Shown here: positions 26,277 to 35,252 of the stretch, piece by piece | Position numbering within the stretch: position 1 is the stretch's first letter | How the letters are laid out: each line of letters starts with the position of its first letter | Origin: Prochilodus magdalenae | Taxonomy: Eukaryota; Chordata; Actinopteri; Characiformes; Prochilodontidae | NCBI GenBank assembly: GCA_024036415.1 | Contig: JAMWET010000756.1 | Location: 324,001-388,000 of the forward strand | Length of the DNA stretch: 64,000 bases | Direction: 5' to 3' | The notes under the pieces: model-generated | The model's database searches: none | Told to the model about the DNA's origin: nothing | The model's input: the letters and a program-made list of their open reading frames with translations, nothing else | Made by a program: the position numbers and the translations under genes

Positions 26277-29200
26277 CACACACACACACACTTCATTGGT
26301 CCCAAAGGAAAGTAAGCATGTATTGTTGCCTCACCCCATCTTAATATCACTCTGTACCTCAAGATGCGATATTGGGTCACTGTAGCATCCACTCTGGCTT
26401 TAGTTTCTACATGAGTGGATAGGGGAAAAAATATGCCACCTTTAGCAAGAATGAATGATAATGAAGGTAGCAGGTGTGAATTCCACATGAGTGTGATCAC
26501 ATGCTCTCTTCTTTTATGTGTTGGAACACACGATTAGAACTTCCAAAAGACTCCTCATACTGTATTACTGTTATTAAAAGAAACACTCTGATGTGTCGCT
26601 GTTCTTTTAGCTTCGACCTGAAAATAAGTTGTAATAATTGAGAGAGAGCACTTCAGTAAAACCACTTTGGTTAATGCTAAATGGCAGTTTGATCTTTTTA
26701 ACGTTTTGATTAAAGTACTCGTTGATGACTCAGATAGCTGTAAGCTCTCTATTATTTGGCTGCAGTGTGAGCCATGACATTTAGGAGGTGACCCTTTCCA
26801 TCTATACATCACTCTCATCTTTTTAATGTTAACAGGGACGTTCAGGTGCCCAGAGAGATGTGCTATAAAGCCTTTTTCGCTGCTCGTAATGTCATTCACA
26901 GCCCATTAGACACAAGTACTTTTTAATTGGAATACTTTAAAGTGGCAGTTTAGTGTAATTACCCATTGTGACTGACGGCCCACTCTACCCATTGTAGTTA
27001 GGGGTTTGTTTGCTCCTGCTTCTGTTGCCTCGAATGGCTGAGATTCTGCTGTGATCTTCATGCTGGTTTGTAGTGGAGAAGGCACAGCTGCAGCTTACTC
27101 ATCGCTGCCGTGCACTATATTAGGCTGGCTGAGAGATGCCATTTTATTGTCTCAGTTTAAACAGAATGCAGAGTCACTCTTTTATAGGGATGTGAAAACA
27201 CATGGCTGAAGGTGGTGATGGACCAGCCTATCAATTGCTATACCATTTAATAAAATATGCATTGTGACCAATAGGGTTCTCCGTTCTCACGTAGCCTGGG
27301 AACATTTTATTTGTAATAGACTAATAGGACCATAATTCTGATATTGAAACCTAGGCTACTATAGATACAGATATTATTTTCCTGTTAACATAGGACTAAC
27401 ATATCGTTAACCTGAGCAAATACTCTCTGTTACAGCTGAGTATCTCCTAATTCCGGATAGATTCAGGATTAAATCACAATTCTTCCTTTTTTGCCAGACT
27501 ACCTAACAAGCCAGCCTAGAAGAAGCCTTTTTGTTTATAGACTGACTGGATACTTCTTGCTAACAGGATAAAGCAGTTATTCCTTAAATAGCCGTTAAAT
27601 CATGGACTGTTAAGACTAGACTAGCTTGGTAGATTAAGCCCCAGTATGGCATACATGTCCAAGACCATTCAAATATACTTCTCACTTATTACTACTATTA
27701 ATGCATTTATTAATAAAAACTAGACTAGAAAATCATAAACTAGAAATCATTTTACTAAATAGGCTGCCATATTTGTTCTCTCATTGAAATCTTCAAGTTT
27801 TGAATTGCAATCAATTAAAATGCATTGAATGAATCAATCAATAATTGTGATTCTTTGTCTTCTTGATTTTAGAAACAGAATTAAAATAAATAAATAAATA
27901 CGGTGAACTCAGAAGACACTGTTACTACAAAATAGTGTTATGAATGCATCTGAAACCTGCTCACTGCTTAAACATGTATTTGCCCCCCCAGGTTTCCCAA
28001 CACTGAATCACACAAGACCTTTAACTACAAATCTGGGGTCCATTTATTATAACTTCCCCTGCCTTTCATTTCTGACCTGCAGTTCACACTATAAAACCAC
28101 TTGTATGCAAAGACCTTGATACAAAGCACCAAAGCTATTTCAGCAGCAACAGCACCCCCATGCAAACAGTGCTATGCTAAGTGTGTGAATATGTGAGTGA
28201 GTTATGTCTCAAGGACGTCTGGTAAGAAGGGGAATGTATTTTGGACCCAGCCTTCCCATTGTTTAAATGCCAGAGACACCTGAATGACAAACGCTGTGCA
28301 GCTGGTGGTAGTCTGGCATAACTAGACTCGCCCAGACTTGTTTCACTTCAATATCAGTGCTTCCTCAAAACATTTCTTAAAGAGTCGTAGATGAACTTTG
28401 ACCCCTAATCCTGCGCTTTGAATTTTTTCCTTCCTGCCTTGTTGAACTGCTATGTAAACTCAGTATGGCATGGCTTCTTTACAGGCTGGATCCTATTTTG
28501 TACCGGAAGTGCCAGAATGATGCTTCCCGGCTTTGCCACACGCACGGCTGGAATGAGACCAGTGAGTCGATGCCTCCTGGTGCTGTGTTCTCCTGCCTCT
28601 ATCGCCATGCATACCGCACAGAGGAACAAGGCAGACGAGTAAGTAAGACGAGTTTCTACACAAAGACCGTTCTCTGTTACTCCTGAGTTTATCTAGGTTT
28701 GAGATTGGTTTCAGTGATACATTTACAGTGTTATAAACATGGATACCTCTGTTTAAATGCATCTCGGTACAAAAAGTAAGTGATGAATTAACATTTGGTG
28801 TTTTGAATTTAACAGCCTGAACCAGAGCAATATGTGAGTGTTTGTTTTGAAGCAAATAAAAATATGGTTGCTAATGATGGTGGTGGGTATCATAATTGTC
28901 TAGTCATTTTCATACAGCGATGACACTTTCAGTTGATCTCAGAAATGAAGGAAGAAATCATGAAGCCTTTTGTAAAACAAAAGAATATGCTGAGTAAAAT
29001 CTGCTTGGCGTAATGAGTGTTATTCGTCTGTGTAACTCTCACTGCGCAGTGTTGAATTTGATTTAAAATATGATTTTATGTATGCAGTGAGAGAGAAAGA
29101 GAATATGAGAGATTTAGTAACTCTTGTTCCCGTGTAGCTTACAAGGGATTGCAAGGTTGAGGTCCAGCGGATCCTGCATCAGAGGGCTCTGGATGTGAAG

Positions 29201-32200
29201 CTAGACCCAGAACTCCAAAAACGCTGTATGACCGATCTGGGCAAGTGGTGCAGTGAGAAGACAGAGACAGGCCAGGTAAAGCCCTGACACACCAAGACGA
29301 AAGGCTGTTGTTGACAGGCCTATCCCCACACTGTTGTTTGGCACTGTCTAATCGGCTCTAGTCACAACTGTTTTTGCTCAGTGGAGAATCTTGATAATAC
29401 AATGCTGTTGGCATTTAGCTGTGAGAAGTATTGATACATTTGAGCACTGTGGTATTATGTTTTGTGATATGACAGATTTTCAAAGTATTAATTAATGGTT
29501 TACATGCAATGATTTGTGGCAGGCAGTGGTTCAAACTCCACTCCAATTTATACAAGTAGTATAAGGGTGCATCGCTAATATTAGCATTAGCACAACTATG
29601 CTTTTAATTTTTTAAATTTGCAATATACAAGATATTGAATCATTACCCTTGTACTATGATGTGTATCGTTTTACCAGTAAAAAATAAAAAATAAAAAGGC
29701 ATTTGACTATCATACCAGGAATTGTTGCCCAATGTGTATAAAGTGTACATTGCCACCAACATTAATTCCTCCACAACTTTTCTCCAAAGGTTGGTCCAAG
29801 ATTAGCCCTTATGGCTACTGAGGTTAGCTTGTTATCCTCTGAAAGAAAGCTTGTCAGTCCACAGTATGTTTTCCCTTGCCAGTACAGAGTTAGCCTATTA
29901 CTAGTTAAAGGGTCGTTTCCATCCATCACTGCACAAGCTTATGCGCCAGTGTATTCTTTGCCCATTAATTAAGATATTTAGGTGTTTGTTTATTATGTAA
30001 TCGCTGTAGTCTTTGTGGTGTATTTGAGTGCAAACACAGACATTGACATCTCACTCAGACTCCCAGGTGACGATGAGAAACCCCTTCCGATGTACAATGC
30101 AACAAGTAGCTATGTTGACTCTGATAGTGTTTAAGGCCTGTCCTGTGTATATCATTCATGGATCCCTCTTTTACTTTCTGATCTAGGAGCTTGAGTGTCT
30201 GCAAGACCATCTAGAGGACCTGGTACAAGACTGCAGGGAAGTGGTGGGCAACCTGACAGAATTAGAGTCTGAGGTATGTACTTCATGGAACAGTGTGTAT
30301 AAAGAGCTGACAGTGTAGCTGAATAATATGTATATGTAGATTTCCTGATCATATTGCTGTGCTGTATTCTCTGGGCTCAGTACAATCTCGCTATGGTCCC
30401 TCCACAGGACATCCAGATAGAAGCACTGTTGATCCGAGCTTGTGAGCCAGTTATCCAGTCCCACTGCCATGTAAGTGCAGGCCACGCCTACTTCAGTTTA
30501 AATGTTTATTACAGATAAGACTGTGGTCCTTATTTTGCCTCTTATGGTTTTTGTTTTAGAAGCACTAGGAGGTAATAATCTTTAGTTGTTTACTGTATTT
30601 AGATAAATAAAGATGGGGATTCAGAGTTAATCTGTGAGTTGTTGTTTTTTTTTTTTTTTTTTTTTCCCCAGGATGTGGCTGACAATCAGATAGACACAGG
30701 AGATCTGATGGAATGCCTGGTGCAGAATAAACATCAGAAAGAGATGAATGACAAGTGTGCGGTGGGAGTTACACACTTCCAGCTGGTAAGCTGTGCATGT
30801 AGAGCTTTGGATAATAATAAGCCTGAAGGTAAAAAATATAAACTATAAAAGTTGTGGTGTTTTTGTTTTTTTTTCTCCCCCTCTCAGGTTCAGATGAAAG
30901 ACTTTCGTTTCTCATATAAATTCAAAATGGCCTGCAAAGAGGATGTCCTCAAACTGTGTCCTAATATAAAGAAGAAGTAAGTTCAGAACTGCAGGAGTCT
31001 TGCACACTTATGCTCTCTATTTTACAGCAGTGGCATTACAGTTGATGATATTGTGGCCAGATTTAAAAAGGTGACTGTTATATCTCTTGCACAGTGTCTC
31101 ATGCACACACTCCCTCTCTCTACTCTCCCAGTTGCGTTATGTTGCCATCTTTGTTCCTGCTTCTTCAGGGTGGATGTGGTGATCTGTTTGAGTACCACAG
31201 TGAGGAATGACACTTTGCAGGATGTGAAGGAGCAGCGGGTGTCCCTGAAGTGTCGCAAGCAGCTAAGAGTGGAAGAACTGGAAATGGTGAGAAAACTGAA
31301 CTCTGTTTACACCCGGTGGTGTTTGCATGGTAGCCTGTTATAATTTTAATAACATGCAGGCTACTCTAGTTAGTCAGATTAAAATAATCAGATTACTTTA
31401 TGATGTGTACAATGCACATCAGCACAACATCAGTACAACAAGCAATTGCTTATCCTTTCTGTTCAAAATACGACTCGCTTCTCCATAATCACAATTTAGT
31501 ATAGCATTATTTGTTTTTTGTTGAATAAGCTTTGCACTGTTTATGAGACGTTTTCAACAAAAGTGACTATTTAGAATTTTTAGTCTCCTCCAATACAAAT
31601 GAATTCAGTTGTGTATATTTGCATTTTCATGTTTAAAGGCTCTTAATAGAAAAGCTAGGTTTCTTTGTCTAAGTGGTCTCTGACACCGTATAAAAGGAAG
31701 AACAGAATTTCCAATCGCATTTCCTCACTGCAGTACTTCAAGCATTCGCAATCCTGTCACCAAGTTTGCTGGACTTTCAAGTGTGGTGCATGTTTTACAT
31801 TGGGTGGTACAGGTACTGAACTAGATGCCTTACAATATGAAGCTAGCATTAGAAGCCATTGCTTCATACTTGCTAACCAGGCCAAGGATTATTATGTCCA
31901 TGATTTGTGTTGCATTGACTGGCATTTATTAGGTAAACTTGTGCCCACAAAAACTATGAGGATGGTTTTTTCGAATCTTGAAATTCTGTTTCTGAAATGG
32001 CTTTTAGAAGGAGTTCTGTTAAAGCATCCACAGTATAAAAAATACCATTCCAGAAATTATTTTGTAGCATTGATGAACAAGATATTCATAGAAGGGCTAA
32101 CAGTTCTGGCTCCTCATCTCCTCAGACCCTGCTCAAATTCCCCTGATTCCTTAGCTTCTGATATGAATGATGGCAGATGGGTCGTATTGTGTTTGTACAA

Positions 32201-35200
32201 GGCTGAGTGAAAGAGTAGAGTATTGAGGGAGAGACCTTTCTGGACCTTCACAGTTTTGGTTTTCTGTCTTTGCAGTCAGAGGACATTCGTTTGGAGCCTG
32301 AGCTGTATGACACGTGTAAAAAAGACATCAGCAGGTTGTGCTCTGCGGTTACATTCGGCAATGCACAGGTAAGACCAGTGCAGGAGTTCTATACCACAAA
32401 ATATGCAGCCTAAGACATGCACAGATCAGCCATTACATTAAACCACTTTCTTGTTTCTACACTCATTTTCCATCAGCTCCACCTACCATATGGATGCACT
32501 TTATAGCTCTACAGTCACAGATAATAATAACAGGGTCAAGCCGCAGCCTGTGATTTTAGAGCTACGAAGTGTTCATATATGGTAAGTGGAGCTGAGAAAA
32601 AGAATTATGAGTGTAGAAACCAGGAGGTTTGCTCTGATGTTATAGCTGGTCAGTGTATAATTCTCACCCCTGTTATTGGCACGGTTACTGAATAAGGTTT
32701 TATATTTACCTTACTGTCTGTTCTGTTTGTCTTCCCCAGGTCATTGAGTGTCTGAAAGAGAATAAGCAGCTGCTGTCTCACACGTGCCATCAGAAGGTCT
32801 TTAAGCTGCAGGAGACGGAGATGATGGACCCTGAGCTGGACTACCAGCTAATGAGAGTGTGCAAACAGATGATAAAGGTTTGATACTGAAGTGTGCAGTT
32901 AATCATGTCTTTATTTTTCCTCTTTTCTCCTGTCTCAGCTTTGACAGCTTGTATTGGCTGTTTTTCAGAAGCCGCATTAAAATGAGAAAAATTGTTCATT
33001 CATTTGCATTGTGTGGGTCGAATTGATAATGTGTACGTTTAGACTCACCAACAAGAAATGAATGTTCAAACCTATATATTTATCTCCAGGTGCTTTTTAT
33101 CAGCATATTTACAGGAAAAGTAAATACATACAAATAGGAAATACAAAGAATCTGCTGATTTGTTTTTAATATGAGCTGAGCTAAAATAATGCTAATATTT
33201 GACTTGTTTAGTGCCTCGATTGATCCCTCCCCCTCTCTCCTTGTCCCTGTATCAGCGTTTTTGTGCCGAGTCTGATGCCAAGAATATGCTGCACTGCCTG
33301 AAACAAAACAAGAACAGTGAACTGATGGACCCCAAATGCAAGCAGATGATTACCAAGAGACAGATCACTCAGAGCACAGGTAGCCATGATTTTCCGCTCT
33401 ACACTGTGCCTCTAGGTGGTTGTGCTTCCTACTCTAGGCATGTTTAAGGGCACAGTGGTGAAATATTCATGTTCTTTTCTTTAGCATCATTTTATTTATT
33501 CTGGTGATTGCACATGTATCCTACCTCAAAGGAATTGTTATGTATTCGCTTATTTATTTATTTATTTATTTGCTTTTTTGCTTACTTTCATTTGGCATTG
33601 TTATGTTAGTACTTACAATTTTTCCCTAATATTCAGACTATAGGCTTAATCCAGTCCTACGGAAGGCCTGCAAAGCAGATATTCCCAAATTTTGTCAGAA
33701 CATTCTCAACAAGGCCAGTGATGACAATGAACTAGAGGGTCAGGTCATATCTTGCCTGAAGCTCAAGTATGCTGACCAGGTATATACACTATTGAATATT
33801 ATCCTGTAGTTGTATTTGTGGATTTTTTTAATTGTGGTTGTATGATGCTTGTGAACTACAGAAAGGTAAATCAGATTTACTGATATTACTTCTGTGTGTG
33901 TGTGAGTGAGAGTGTGTGTGTGTGTGCGCGCATTCATTGATGTTTTAAACTTGACATTGTCCCTAGCGACTGTCTACTGACTGTGAGGACCAGATCAGGG
34001 TGATCCTTCAGGAATCGGCTCTTGATTACAGGCTTGACCCTCAGCTTCAGCTTCACTGCACTCAAGAGGTGAGTCAGAGCCTGCAAGTCTCTTTCCTTTC
34101 ACAAGTACATGGCATATGCACAAACTCGGATGGCTAGACCTTTGTACTAAAACATTAACAACACCTGCTACTTTGGTCACAGAGACAGTTGCCTGCTGAC
34201 AAACACCCACACACTATGACTACTTTTTTCACCATTCCTAAAGCTAATAAAAATAGGATAACCGTGTGGGCAAAAGAAGTGCTTGGAGTGTAAAGCTAAA
34301 GAGCACCCCTCTGTCCTAATGAGATGCACTTGATTGGAAGCAATAAGGAGAGCTTGTGTGCCTTTCACCGATTCATTCACACGTTGCTCCAGGCTTACTG
34401 CAAAAACACACCTAACATAAAGGCGGAACCAAAGTTCTTACACTGCCATCAAAGCGTACCTAATAAAACTGCCATTTTGTGCTAAAGTCTGACTGAGAAA
34501 TCATTTGGTCAATATTAAGTTTCCTCACCAGTGAATTGTTAATCTCAAAAAATGATGGTTTTATCTTCTTATGTCAGCCTTTATAAACACTGGTAAGCTT
34601 ATCATTTCCTTTAACACCCTTACAATAAAATAACCAAAAATGTCAGGTGCATCCAGATGGGAATGTAATGCACGCCTTTAGCTTTCATTGCAACTTCCAT
34701 TCTTCTCACACATACTTGCTTTTAATTTTTGAAGGAGTATGAATATTTTTCCAAACCTTAGTTTAGTCTTAGAGCTTTAGTCACCTTTAGTTTAGGCTTG
34801 GAGCTTTAGTCACCTTAGTTTAGGCTTGGAGCTTTAGTCACTTTTAGTTTAGTCTTAGAGCTTTAGTCACCTTTAGTTTAGGCTTGGAGCTTTAGTCACT
34901 TTTAGTTTAGGCTTGGAGCTTTAGTCACTTTTAGTTTAGTCTTGGAGCTTTAGTCACCTTTAGTTTAGGCTTGGAGCTTTAGTCACTTTTAGTTTAGTCT
35001 TGGAGCTTTAGTCACCTTAGTTTAGGCTTGGAGCTTTAGTCACTTTTAGTTTAGGCTTAGGTTTAGATTGTTGTATTTTCTGCTTCTCACAAACCAAGTT
35101 ATCTCAAACAGAGTAAGTGAAATCGAGTTCTACGAAACTCAGTTGTTCTGAGAACGGCAAAAGCTTCTTTTTATTTTTTCAACTTTTTTTGTTTTTGCCA

Positions 35201-35214
35201 TCCTTTCAGACTCG

Positions 35215-35252
<38 letters not shown>

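Noticed and set aside
31665..32210. Stop-free stretch of 181 codons in glg1 intron 17
   Set aside because: Starts with TTG; the first in-frame ATG is far inside (about 31958). No domain, no splice-site logic linking it to glg1 exons.
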